A stretch of 10,301 nucleotides of DNA, taken from positions 1 to 10,301 of the forward strand of contig DMCD01000114.1 in assembly GCA_003445895.1 (NCBI GenBank), in the 5' to 3' direction. The notes beneath the pieces were generated by a model that had not been told where the DNA came from, searched no databases, and saw only the letters and a program-made list of their open reading frames with translations. The stretch comes from Lachnoclostridium sp. (lineage in GTDB: Bacteria > Bacillota > Clostridia > Lachnospirales > Lachnospiraceae). A program made the position numbers and the translations under genes. Within the stretch, counting starts at the first letter, position 1; the number at the start of each line of letters is the position of its first letter. Below are positions 1 through 8,125 of this stretch, in pieces.

Positions 1-570
1 AAGTCCAAAAGGCTGCAGCAGCTGATCGAGGACCTGTTCAGCTTTACGAAGCTGGGCGGAGGAAAGGTGGCCTTAAAGATCGGCCGCGTGGATATCGTGC
101 GCCTGTTAAACCAGCTGCTGGAGGAGTTTTACCCCAGCTTCCTGGCCCAGAACCTGTCCTATGAGCTGACGAGCAATGTGCCGGCCAAGGTGATCTCTGC
201 GGATTCCAACCTTCTGGCCAGGCTGTTTGACAACCTGATCAACAACGCCATCAAATACGGCGCCGACGGAAAGCGGGTCATCGTCCGCATCGATGCGGAG
301 GAGGATATGGTAACCGTCCGGGTGAAGAACTACGGCTATGTCATCCCGGAGGATGAGGTGGGCCAGATTTTCAACCGGTTTTACCGGGTGGATCAGTCCC
401 GTACCAGCAGCGTGAGCGGCTCGGGGCTGGGACTTGCCATCGCGAAGAATATCGTGGACATGCACGGCGGGACCATCGGGGTCACCAGCGATTTAAACGG
501 AACGGTCTTTACCGTCAAGCTGAAGTGCGAGCTGGATGCGGACCGGGAGAATTTTGACATCGCGCAATAA
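1..570 (+). CDS. Sensor histidine kinase, VanS-like, C-terminal part (5' end outside window)
   Basis: This is the last 189 residues of a membrane sensor kinase that would autophosphorylate and pass the phosphate to a response regulator. The frame is open from base 1, so the sensor domain, membrane segments and phospho-accepting H-box lie upstream of the window. Residues 1-20 look like the second helix of the dimerisation domain. The GHKL ATPase domain follows. Its N-box is FDNLINNAIKYG (about 76-87). The G1 region reads VKNYGYVIP (108-116), the degenerate form typical of VanS-like kinases rather than DxGxG. An F-box-like FNRFYRVDQSR (124-134) precedes the G2 lid GSGLGLAIAKN (140-150). The kinase family is seen directly in these motifs; the signal sensed cannot be told. 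Only 21 nt separate it from the next gene, so it may be co-transcribed with, and control, the transport module downstream. A GTG at 67 is not a real start. Confidence 0.93.
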   Translation, partial: KSKRLQQLIEDLFSFTKLGGGKVALKIGRVDIVRLLNQLLEEFYPSFLAQNLSYELTSNVPAKVISADSNLLARLFDNLINNAIKYGADGKRVIVRIDAEEDMVTVRVKNYGYVIPEDEVGQIFNRFYRVDQSRTSSVSGSGLGLAIAKNIVDMHGGTIGVTSDLNGTVFTVKLKCELDADRENFDIAQ

Positions 571-578
571 CTGGGTTT

Positions 579-582
579 GGAG
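579..582 (+). promoter_or_regulatory. Ribosome binding site deciding the start at 592
   Basis: GGAG lies 9 nt before the ATG at 592. An in-frame TTG at 577 would overlap this site and add five polar residues in front of the signal peptide, so the ATG is preferred. Confidence 0.6.
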
Positions 583-591
583 ACAGAACGG

Positions 592-3072
592 ATGAAACGA
601 TTACTGTGCGCCTTATGCGTTATACTGCTTTTATGCACCGGGGTTTTCTCCCCGGCTGTTGTGATGGCACAAGACGGTGAAGGACCGGGCGCGGCAGCAG
701 GCCTTGACAGCGCGGGAGGCATCCGGATGGAGGTTTCCTGCGGCTTTAATAATGCGGCGAAACAGGGACGGTATCTGCCGGCACATGTGACGCTGACCCT
801 GGAGGACGGGGCAGCGGTGCCGGAGACATCCGTCCTGCTCTGTTTTCTGGTAAGAGAGTCCGACGGGAAGGTCTGCCGGTACGAGTATACGGTGGATCCG
901 GCTTCCCACAGCGGCGAAACCGTGACCTACTATATTCCTCTGGGCGCCAGAACCAGCGAGATTGAGGTGGTTCTGGAAGAAGAGGGGACGGAGCTTATAC
1001 GGAAAAAGGTGAGCTTCGAGAACAGCATGGAAGGGCTGCAGAGCCTGATCGGCGTATTTACCACCGAGCCGGACCGGATGAACTGGTTAAACGGCGTAAC
1101 CTTCGGGGACGGAACGCTGACCTCCAGCCTGGTGTGGCTGGACGAGGAGACGGCGCCGGTGAGCGAACTGGCCTACGACGCCCTCGACATGATTATTGTA
1201 TCGGATTTCCAGTTTACGGCCCTCTCGGGCAAACAGCTGGAGGCCATCCTGAAGTTTGTGGAAAATGGAGGCGTTCTGCTGTTCGGCGGCGGGGAGAACT
1301 ACCTCTCCTCCATCGGCGCCTTTGCGGACCGGATTCTGGAAACGCCCTATCCGGCGCCGCAGCTTCGGATGGTCAACATGGGCCCCGAGTATGCGGAAGA
1401 GAGTCCGGAGGACTCCATGCTGGAACTGTGGTGCGCCGATATTCCGCTGAAAAACGGCGTAACTCTCCTTCCGGGCGAAAACTATCCCCTCCTTTCCGGC
1501 AGGAGCGAGGGGGAAGGGCGGATCGCGGCGGCAGGATTTTCCCTTTCGGATATCTCGTCCTTTGCGGGAATCCATCCGGAATTTGCCGCTAAGTTTCTTT
1601 CGGAAACCTTCGGCGAGGCAGCCTTAAACCGGCTGAAGACGGATTCGGAGATCGGCAATGCCATTAATTTTACGAGAGTGCAGAACCTGGTGGGCACCGG
1701 AGATGCCGGCCGCCTTCCGAATGTGCAGCTCTATGCGGCGATCCTGATGCTCTATCTGATTGTGGTGGGACCCGGCATCTATCTCATGCTCCGGGCGAGA
1801 CGGCAGCAGGTTCTCTACCTGGTGGCAGCGGCGCTGCTGTCCCTGTTCTTTGTGGTGGTGATCTATGCCATGGGATTCCGGACCCGGTTTTCCGGGCCCT
1901 TCTATACCTCGGCCCGCATTCTGGAGGTGCGGGAGAAAAGCCGCAGGGAGGAGGTTTATCTGAATGCCAGAAGCCCCTACAACCGGCCCTATCAGACCAT
2001 GCTTGCGGCGGGATATGAGGTGCGCCCGCTGACGGACCCCTACGGCGGTTACGGCTCCGGAACGGGAACGGATCAGGAGGTGCTCGGGATACGCTATACG
2101 GAGAACGGCCCCGAGCTGCGGATCGGGAGTTCGTCCGCATTTACCAGCCACTTCTTCCATCTGACCAAAACCTCCGGAACCGAGGAGACCGAGGTGCTTA
2201 CCGGCGAGGTCGCGGTTAACCGGGATCAGGTGAGCGGTTCGGTAACCAGCCATTATCCGGAGGTTCTGCGGAATGCCCTGCTTCTCCTGGACGGAAGAGC
2301 CGTTCTTCTGGGCGATCTGGAGCCGGAGATGACCATTGACCTGTCCCAGGCACAGATTCTGAACTGCCCTGTGGGAAATACCGAGGTGGTGGCGGCCTGC
2401 CTGACGGGGGCGACGGAGACCGACCCGGGGCGGCGTGCCCTGGATGACGGGTATCTGCTGGCACTGGAGCGGAGCCGGCTTCTCGGCTTTTCCATGGAGC
2501 AGAGCCGGCAGAGCTATCGGGACGGTGCGGTGTTTGCCGCGTTCCTGGAAGAAGGAGAGGAGAAAAATATTCTCCGGGAGGACATCCTTCTGGGCACGGC
2601 GGATAAACGGGACCTGACGATGAACGGGATGACGCTCTTTACGTCGGTTCTTCCCGCAGATTACGAAGGCGGAGGAGAGACGTATTCTTCGGCGCTCCGG
2701 GAGATGCCGCGGGTGCTGGACGGCGTATATGACTATGAGAATAACCGGATGTATGCGGAGGAGGCGGGGGATTCCCTGACGCTGGAGTACTCCCTGGGCA
2801 ATGAGCTGGCGGTGGCAGGATTGGATTTCCTGCAGGTTTCCGAGCTGTTCACCCAGAGCGAGGACCGATCCGTGCCGGTTTTTGACGGCAGTATGTACTT
2901 CTTCAATTACAATGAGAGCCGCTATGACCTCATGAAGGTTCGGACGGGATATACAGCCCAGGAGCTGGAGCCTTATCTTTCTCCGTCCAACACGCTGATG
3001 GTGCGGTATACGGCCAATGGTGAGGCTGCCGATGGGGCGTACCTTCCGGTGCCCTGGACGGTGGGGAAATAG
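592..3072 (+). CDS. Large exported membrane-anchored protein of an ABC transporter operon
   Basis: I do not recognise a named family. The 826-residue product starts with a signal peptide (about residues 1-26, hydrophobic core LLCALCVILLLC, cut near VMA). A large extracytoplasmic region follows to about residue 378. Two adjacent membrane helices lie at about 381-400 and 407-428. A basic RARRQQ loop sits between them and should face the cytoplasm, which leaves the last ~400 residues outside. Residues about 195-240 (MIIVSDF, a helix, then NGGVLLFGGG) resemble the class I glutamine-amidotransferase-like fold seen in exported proteins of ABC-2 type operons. No catalytic Cys-His-Glu triad is evident, so a binding rather than enzymatic role is inferred. 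Asp/Glu-rich, beta-rich stretches dominate the C-terminal part. It ends 3 nt before the ATPase gene and is probably a partner or accessory subunit of that transporter. The gene is intact. Confidence 0.85.
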   Translation: MKRLLCALCVILLLCTGVFSPAVVMAQDGEGPGAAAGLDSAGGIRMEVSCGFNNAAKQGRYLPAHVTLTLEDGAAVPETSVLLCFLVRESDGKVCRYEYTVDPASHSGETVTYYIPLGARTSEIEVVLEEEGTELIRKKVSFENSMEGLQSLIGVFTTEPDRMNWLNGVTFGDGTLTSSLVWLDEETAPVSELAYDALDMIIVSDFQFTALSGKQLEAILKFVENGGVLLFGGGENYLSSIGAFADRILETPYPAPQLRMVNMGPEYAEESPEDSMLELWCADIPLKNGVTLLPGENYPLLSGRSEGEGRIAAAGFSLSDISSFAGIHPEFAAKFLSETFGEAALNRLKTDSEIGNAINFTRVQNLVGTGDAGRLPNVQLYAAILMLYLIVVGPGIYLMLRARRQQVLYLVAAALLSLFFVVVIYAMGFRTRFSGPFYTSARILEVREKSRREEVYLNARSPYNRPYQTMLAAGYEVRPLTDPYGGYGSGTGTDQEVLGIRYTENGPELRIGSSSAFTSHFFHLTKTSGTEETEVLTGEVAVNRDQVSGSVTSHYPEVLRNALLLLDGRAVLLGDLEPEMTIDLSQAQILNCPVGNTEVVAACLTGATETDPGRRALDDGYLLALERSRLLGFSMEQSRQSYRDGAVFAAFLEEGEEKNILREDILLGTADKRDLTMNGMTLFTSVLPADYEGGGETYSSALREMPRVLDGVYDYENNRMYAEEAGDSLTLEYSLGNELAVAGLDFLQVSELFTQSEDRSVPVFDGSMYFFNYNESRYDLMKVRTGYTAQELEPYLSPSNTLMVRYTANGEAADGAYLPVPWTVGK

Positions 3073-3075
3073 CCT

Positions 3076-4086
3076 ATGGGAAAAACAGTACTTGAACTGA
3101 AAAATCTGAAAAAATCCTTCGGCAATTATTCGGTGCTGGACGGACTCTCCCTGTCCCTGGAGGCGGGAGAGCTCTACGGCTTTGTCGGCGCCAATGGCGC
3201 AGGCAAAACCACCACTCTGAAGATTGCGGCGGGCCTCCTTTCTCCCGATGAAGGGGAGGTCACCATCTGCGGCGAGAATCTCTGGGAAAACCGGCATGAT
3301 ATGAAGCTGTCCCGGTTTATTCTCTCCCGGATCGGCTATGTGCCGGATTTCTTCGGTGTCTATGAAAATATGCGGGTGTCGGAATACATGGACTTTTTTG
3401 CAGCCTGCTATTCCATGAACGGCATCCGGGCGAGACGGCGCTGCGAGATGCTTCTGGATCTGACGGGACTGTCCGAGAAGGAAGACTACTATGTCAGCAG
3501 CCTGTCCCGGGGCATGAAGCAGAGGCTCTGCCTGGCGAGGGCCCTGATTCACAATCCGACGCTGCTCATCCTGGATGAGCCGGCGGCAGGACTTGACCCG
3601 GTGACCAGAAGCCAGTATCTCTCCATCCTCCGGACCCTCCGGGAGCAGGGAAAGACCCTTCTCATCAGCTCCCACATCCTGTCGGAGCTGTCGGATATCT
3701 GTACCTCCGCGGGCATTCTGGAGAACGGGAAGATGCTGGTGAGCGGCACCCTGGAGGAGATTTTTGCGGGCGTAAGCCTCTCCCGGCCCATCCTTATCTC
3801 CGTCATCGGAGATAAGAGCATAGCCCTCCGCATCCTGAAGGAGGAGCGGCTGGTGACTTCGATTTCTCTCAGCGGCGATGAGATGCGGATTGATTTCAAG
3901 GGCTCCCGAGAGGATGAGACAGCGCTTCTCAAAAGGATGATTGACAGCGGCGTCCGGGTCAGCGGCTTCATGCGGGAGCGGGGCGACCTGGAGACGGTAT
4001 TCCTGCAGCTGGCGGGAAAACAGGAAGAAAGGGCGGTGATGGAGTATGAGATGGAATCCGGTATTCTGGAAGGAGATTACCGTTGA
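3076..4086 (+). CDS. ABC transporter ATP-binding protein (ABC-2 type)
   Basis: This 336-residue cytoplasmic ATPase would power the permease encoded next. Walker A is GANGAGKTT (38-46, Lys44), the signature is LSRGMKQR (143-150, in place of LSGGQ), Walker B is LLILDEP (163-169) followed by a D-loop AGLDP (171-175), and the switch His is H200 in SSH. The Q-loop position reads GYVPDFFG, with Asp where most ABC ATPases have Gln. The ~120 residues after the core are the extra C-terminal domain common in drug/antibiotic-type ABC-2 ATPases. The start follows a GGGGAA site at 3063-3068, inside the end of the upstream gene. The 3' end overlaps the permease by 41 nt, which suggests translational coupling. 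The substrate is unknown; ABC-2 systems may export drugs or lipids or support envelope processes. Confidence 0.95.
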   Translation: MGKTVLELKNLKKSFGNYSVLDGLSLSLEAGELYGFVGANGAGKTTTLKIAAGLLSPDEGEVTICGENLWENRHDMKLSRFILSRIGYVPDFFGVYENMRVSEYMDFFAACYSMNGIRARRRCEMLLDLTGLSEKEDYYVSSLSRGMKQRLCLARALIHNPTLLILDEPAAGLDPVTRSQYLSILRTLREQGKTLLISSHILSELSDICTSAGILENGKMLVSGTLEEIFAGVSLSRPILISVIGDKSIALRILKEERLVTSISLSGDEMRIDFKGSREDETALLKRMIDSGVRVSGFMRERGDLETVFLQLAGKQEERAVMEYEMESGILEGDYR

Positions 4087-4957
4087 CAGCCGGTCGGTCC
4101 GGCTTCCGGTGGTAATTTTCATCTTCAACCTGATTCTGTCGGCGGCTGCCATCTTCAATATCTACAATCTGAATATGCACGCCCGACTCACGGCGGAGAT
4201 CCAGTACTCGGCGATTCTGGAGCTGTACAGCCTGATCTCCACCCTGGAGTTTGTGATGCTTCTGCTGCTGATGCCGGCTCTTACGGCTCCGGCCATCTGC
4301 GGGGAGCGGGAAAAGGATACGCTGGACGTTCTGGTCAGCACCTCCATTCATCCCAGGAGCATCGTGACGGGAAAGCTGGGAAGCGCCCAGACAGAGATGC
4401 TGGTGCTTCTCCTCTCAGCTCTGCCGGTGCAGTCGCTGGTCTTTATATTCGGCGGCGTGACCATGCCGGACATTATTCTGGTGTTTATTACCTACGTTGC
4501 CGCGGTTATGTACATCGGCGGAATCGGTATTTTCTGCTCCGCCCTGTTCAGGAAAAACGTGATGAGCAACGCAGCGTCCTATATGGCAACGGCGATTCTG
4601 ACGGCGGGAACCTTTGCGGCCTGCCGGTTCTACGGCCTGCTCCGTTTCGGGCAGGGGGTCTTCGAGATGTACGGGGGAACCGCGGCCGGTGCGGGAAAGC
4701 TGATGTATCTGCTGCTGTTTAACCCGGCGGTGACATTTGCCTGCGTGATCAATCTTCAGGCGGGATCGGGAGATACACTGGAGAAGCTGGCGTCCCTCGC
4801 GGGACCGGTACCCCGGAATATGATCACCGCGAACTGGATTCCGGTGAGCCTTGTGCTGCAGATTGCGGCGGCCTTTCTTCTGATCGGGGGAGCCATCTGG
4901 CTGATTACACCGGGAAGAGGAAGACAGGACAGAAGAAAGTTACAGGAGGAATCATGA
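4046..4957 (+). CDS. ABC-2 type transporter permease
   Basis: This 303-residue integral membrane protein should form the membrane channel for the ATPase just upstream. It opens with NPVFWKEITVDSRS, a cytoplasmic amphipathic lead-in typical of ABC-2 permeases. Hydrophobic segments lie at about residues 21-42, 62-83, 117-136, 142-166, 176-199, 218-237 and 265-288; the exact helix count is uncertain. The GEREKDTLDVL loop (86-96) is the family's usual cytoplasmic motif after the second helix. The C-terminus is short and basic. The start at 4046 lies inside the ATPase gene. An AAAGGG-type site lies upstream of it, and the 41-nt overlap argues for coupled translation. The stop overlaps the next start as ATGA. 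Fold and family are clear; the cargo is not. Confidence 0.92.
   Translation: MRWNPVFWKEITVDSRSVRLPVVIFIFNLILSAAAIFNIYNLNMHARLTAEIQYSAILELYSLISTLEFVMLLLLMPALTAPAICGEREKDTLDVLVSTSIHPRSIVTGKLGSAQTEMLVLLLSALPVQSLVFIFGGVTMPDIILVFITYVAAVMYIGGIGIFCSALFRKNVMSNAASYMATAILTAGTFAACRFYGLLRFGQGVFEMYGGTAAGAGKLMYLLLFNPAVTFACVINLQAGSGDTLEKLASLAGPVPRNMITANWIPVSLVLQIAAAFLLIGGAIWLITPGRGRQDRRKLQEES
4944..4949 (+). promoter_or_regulatory. Strong ribosome binding site for the Sel1-repeat gene
   Basis: AGGAGG lies 4 nt before the ATG at 4954, within the last codons of the permease gene. Together with the ATGA stop/start overlap it fixes this start. Confidence 0.7.
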
Positions 4958-6606
4958 CGAATCTGTGCAGAAAAGGCGCCGCGCTTATCTGGATGCAGTG
5001 CGACGGCAGCCGTTTTCCGGAGGGCATTCGCCTGCTGGAAGAGGCGGCATCGGAGAATGACGCCGACGCCTGGTATCTGCTGGGACTCTGTTACAGCTGG
5101 GGCGGCGGTGATGTGGGCTTCAGCGAGGAGAAGGCTGCAGAGTGCTATCAGAAGGGAATCGACGGGGGAAGTGCCCTCGCTCTTCTGGGGGCGCTGCGGG
5201 CAGGACTCTATGACAGAAAGATGCGGGAAAGCTCGGAGATGACGCCGGAGGAATGCTACCGGAAGGTCCGCACTGCCGCGGAGGAGGGAGACCCCTTCAG
5301 CGCATGGCAGCTGGCCCGGACCATCGAGTGGGATGACCTGGCAGAGGAGCGGCGCCGCAGAGCGGAAGAAAAGGAATCGGAGATTCCCGTGGAGGATCTT
5401 CTGGCGGACGAGGAGGAACCGGAGGAGCAGGATGTGCCGGAACAGGAGCCATCGGAGACAGAGGAGGCCGGAGAAATCCCGTCCCGCCCCGTCATGGTGG
5501 TCACCGTGCCCGGAGAGTGCATCCCCTGGTACCGGAAGGCCGCGGAGGGCGGCATCATAAAGGCCATGGAAAAGAGCGGGAAACTTGCTCTGGAAGGAAC
5601 ATACCGGGAACCGGATGCGGAAGCCTATTCCCACTGGGTGGAAAAGTGCGCCGCCGCCGGCAGCGCCTGGGGCCTCTGCGAGCTGGGGCTCTATTATGCC
5701 TCCGCGGGACAGAATGAGACGGCGAGAGAGTATCTCCTGGCCGCGGATGCCCAGGGAGAGCCGAGAGCAGCCCTGGCCCTCGGACGGCTTTACCTGGAGG
5801 CGGAAGGAGAAGAAGATGCCCCGGAGAAGGCGGTAAGCTACCTGGAACGGGCGGCAGAAAACGGGGATGCGGAGAGCTTCCGGGTCCTGGCTGCCATGTA
5901 TAATCAGGGTCTGCGGGTAGACAGAGATATAAAACAGGCGATATACTGGTACCAGAAATCGCTGCGCGCAGGAGATGCGGAGGCGGCTCTGCCGCTGGGA
6001 AAGCTTTATCTGGAGGATTCGGAGGCAAGGAACGGCGAAAAGGCGGTCCACATGCTGGAACAGGCTGCCGAGGCTGCCTCGCCCGAGTCGGCCGGCGAGG
6101 CCTGCCGGATTCTGGGACAGATTTACCATGACGGGCTGGGCGGCGTTCCCGACGGGGAACAGGCGATCCACTGGTACAGTGCCGGTGCGGAGTTCGGCGA
6201 TGCCGACTGCATGGAACGGCTGGGAATTATGTACTGTCTCGGCGAGGACGGCATCCCGAAGGATTATGAACAGGCCTTCCGGTGGCTGAATCTCTGCTGG
6301 GAGAACGGAACCCTGCATTCCTGCTCGAGACTGGCCGGTCTTTACCTGCGGGGTGAGGGCTGTGAGGCCGACGAGGAGAAGGCCATCCGGCTCTTTGAGA
6401 CCGCGGCGCGCACAGAATATGACGGGTACGCCTGCTGCGAGCTGGGGCGGATCTACGAGGCAAGGGGTTCTGCAGAGGACCTCGAGAAAGCCGTGGAATA
6501 TTACGGAAAATCCATGGAACTGGGCAATGAAACCGCTGCCAGGCGGCTGGCCCGCTTTAAAAAGGGCATGTTTGGCAGATGGAAGATAGTGGAAGAGGAT
6601 TCGTAA
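4954..6606 (+). CDS. Sel1-repeat (TPR-like) protein
   Basis: The 550-residue protein has no signal peptide or membrane helix, so it should be cytoplasmic. It is built from alpha-helical Sel1-like repeats, the ~36-residue TPR relatives that usually act as protein-binding scaffolds. Typical units include DADAWYLLGLCYSWG (36-50), AALALGRLYLEAEG (272-285), SFRVLAAMYNQGL (308-320), GEACRILGQIYHDGLGG (381-397), DADCMERLGIMYCLGEDG (416-433) and SCSRLAGLYLRGEG (456-469). Each is followed by a (K/Q)A(I/V)xxxxxAAxxG-type helix. A very acidic, low-complexity stretch at about 132-178 separates an N-terminal repeat block from the main C-terminal array. The gene overlaps the permease by 4 nt, so it belongs to the same transcript. 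A role organising the transporter or a signalling partner is inference only. No enzyme motif is visible. Confidence 0.92.
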   Translation: MTNLCRKGAALIWMQCDGSRFPEGIRLLEEAASENDADAWYLLGLCYSWGGGDVGFSEEKAAECYQKGIDGGSALALLGALRAGLYDRKMRESSEMTPEECYRKVRTAAEEGDPFSAWQLARTIEWDDLAEERRRRAEEKESEIPVEDLLADEEEPEEQDVPEQEPSETEEAGEIPSRPVMVVTVPGECIPWYRKAAEGGIIKAMEKSGKLALEGTYREPDAEAYSHWVEKCAAAGSAWGLCELGLYYASAGQNETAREYLLAADAQGEPRAALALGRLYLEAEGEEDAPEKAVSYLERAAENGDAESFRVLAAMYNQGLRVDRDIKQAIYWYQKSLRAGDAEAALPLGKLYLEDSEARNGEKAVHMLEQAAEAASPESAGEACRILGQIYHDGLGGVPDGEQAIHWYSAGAEFGDADCMERLGIMYCLGEDGIPKDYEQAFRWLNLCWENGTLHSCSRLAGLYLRGEGCEADEEKAIRLFETAARTEYDGYACCELGRIYEARGSAEDLEKAVEYYGKSMELGNETAARRLARFKKGMFGRWKIVEEDS

Positions 6607-6613
6607 GGAGGAG
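6605..6613 (+). promoter_or_regulatory. Ribosome binding site deciding the thrC start
   Basis: AAGGAGGAG begins in the stop codon of the Sel1 gene and its GGAGG core lies 9 nt before the ATG at 6621. It favours that start over the in-frame ATGs at 6579 (inside the upstream gene) and 6627. Confidence 0.75.
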
Positions 6614-6620
6614 AATACAG

Positions 6621-8111
6621 ATGGAAATGTTATATAACAGCACCCGGGGCGGGGAAAAGGGAATTACGAGCTCAATGGCGATTCTTAAGGGAATTGCGGA
6701 TGACGGCGGACTGTTTATGCCGGACCATTTCCCGAAGCTTCAGAAAAAGCTTTCCGAGCTTGCGGGCATGACCTACCAGGAGACGGCCTATGAAGTGATG
6801 AAGCTGTTTCTTACGGATTTTACCGAAGAGGAGCTTAAGCACTGCATCGACAGCGCCTATGACAGCAAGTTTGATACCGAGGAGATCGCTCCGCTGGCGC
6901 TGGCGGATGACGCTTACTACCTGGAGCTGTTCCACGGAAAAACCATCGCGTTCAAGGATATGGCCCTCTCCATCCTTCCGCACTTTATGACCACCGCGGC
7001 AAAGAAAAACCACGCCTCCGAGGAGATTGTCATCCTCACCGCCACCTCCGGCGATACCGGAAAGGCAGCCATGGCGGGCTTTGCCGACGTACCGGGAACC
7101 CGGATTATCGTCTTCTATCCGAAGGGCGGCGTGAGCCGGGTGCAGGAGCTGCAGATGCTCACCCAGAAGGGGGACAACACGGCCGTCGTCGGCATCACCG
7201 GCAATTTCGACGATGCCCAGACCGGCGTAAAGAAGATCTTCGGCGACAGAGCCTTCGGCGAGAAGGTGGGGAAGGCGGGATTCCGCTTCTCCTCGGCCAA
7301 CTCCATCAATATCGGACGTCTGGTACCCCAGGTGGTTTACTATGTCTACGCCTATGCGACCCTGCTTAAGAATGAGCAGATATCGGAGGGCGAGAAGGTA
7401 AACTTTACCGTGCCCACCGGCAACTTCGGCAACATCCTGGCAGCCTATATCGCAGGACAGATCGGCATCCCGGTCAACAAGCTGATCTGCGCCTCCAATG
7501 ACAACAAGGTGCTCTATGACTTCTTTACCACCGGCACCTATGACAGAAAGCGGGAGTTTATTCTCACCTCTTCCCCGTCCATGGATATTCTGATCTCCAG
7601 CAATCTGGAGCGGCTGATCTATCTCTCCGCGGACTGCGATGCAGAAAAGACGGCAGAGCTCATGAAGGAGCTTTCGGAGAAGGGCTGCTATACCGTTACA
7701 CCCGCGATGCGGGAGAAGATGGCTGATTTTGTGGGCGGATTTGCGACCCAGGAGGAGAACGCGGCGGAGATTAAGAGAGTCTACGACGATACGGGATATC
7801 TCATGGATACCCACACCGGCGTGGCTTCCTGCGTTTACCACAATTATCGCTTAAAGACCGGCGATGAGACGAAAACGGTCATCGCCTCCACCGCAAGCCC
7901 CTACAAGTTCTCCCGGAGCGTCATGACCGCCATCCGCGGAAAAGAAGAGGAGAACAAGGAAGATTTTGCCCTCATCGATGAGATGCAGGAGGCTTCCGGC
8001 GTAGCGATTCCGCAGGCTATCGAAGAGATCCGGAATGCAGAGATACGGCATAAAACCGTGTGCACACCGGAAACCATGGAGGAGACGGTAGCTGCCATCC
8101 TCGGACTGTAA
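6621..8111 (+). CDS. thrC: Threonine synthase
   Basis: This PLP enzyme converts O-phospho-L-homoserine to L-threonine and phosphate, the last step of threonine synthesis, in the cytoplasm. The 496-residue length fits the long bacterial/fungal class. The N-terminal domain opens with the family hallmark YNSTRGGEKGI. The PLP lysine is K112 in IAFKDMALSILPHF. The phosphate/PLP-binding loop is TATSGDTGKAA (140-150). Further family blocks are FYPKGGVSRVQELQM, SANSINIGRLVPQ, the PTGNFGNILAAYIAG glycine-rich loop and SNLERLIY. All expected residues are present, so it is probably active. It starts 14 nt after the Sel1 gene with its own strong ribosome site and is followed by a terminator. It therefore seems to be the last gene of the long transcript, although an internal promoter cannot be excluded. 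No homoserine kinase or dehydrogenase gene is adjacent. Confidence 0.97.
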   Translation: MEMLYNSTRGGEKGITSSMAILKGIADDGGLFMPDHFPKLQKKLSELAGMTYQETAYEVMKLFLTDFTEEELKHCIDSAYDSKFDTEEIAPLALADDAYYLELFHGKTIAFKDMALSILPHFMTTAAKKNHASEEIVILTATSGDTGKAAMAGFADVPGTRIIVFYPKGGVSRVQELQMLTQKGDNTAVVGITGNFDDAQTGVKKIFGDRAFGEKVGKAGFRFSSANSINIGRLVPQVVYYVYAYATLLKNEQISEGEKVNFTVPTGNFGNILAAYIAGQIGIPVNKLICASNDNKVLYDFFTTGTYDRKREFILTSSPSMDILISSNLERLIYLSADCDAEKTAELMKELSEKGCYTVTPAMREKMADFVGGFATQEENAAEIKRVYDDTGYLMDTHTGVASCVYHNYRLKTGDETKTVIASTASPYKFSRSVMTAIRGKEEENKEDFALIDEMQEASGVAIPQAIEEIRNAEIRHKTVCTPETMEETVAAILGL

Positions 8112-8124
8112 GATACTGTAAGAT
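8105..8124 (+). repeat. Perfect 10-bp tandem duplication across the thrC stop codon
   Basis: ACTGTAAGAT occurs twice in immediate tandem. The first copy contains the thrC stop codon and the second places another TAA downstream in a different frame. It looks like a small slippage duplication without obvious function. Confidence 0.75.
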
Positions 8125-8125
8125 T

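Noticed and set aside
1624..4158. 844-codon open frame on the - strand opposite the exported protein and ABC ATPase genes
   Set aside because: The + strand genes here have clear family motifs, ribosome sites and tight spacing. The antisense product is His/Arg/Gln-rich with no recognisable domain, as expected for a codon-bias shadow in GC-rich DNA.
4756..6318. 520-codon open frame on the - strand opposite the Sel1-repeat gene
   Set aside because: The + strand shows unmistakable Sel1 repeats. The antisense translation is low-quality and domain-less, a shadow frame.
6672..7841. 389-codon open frame on the - strand opposite thrC
   Set aside because: thrC is intact with all catalytic motifs; the antisense frame has no domain or start context.
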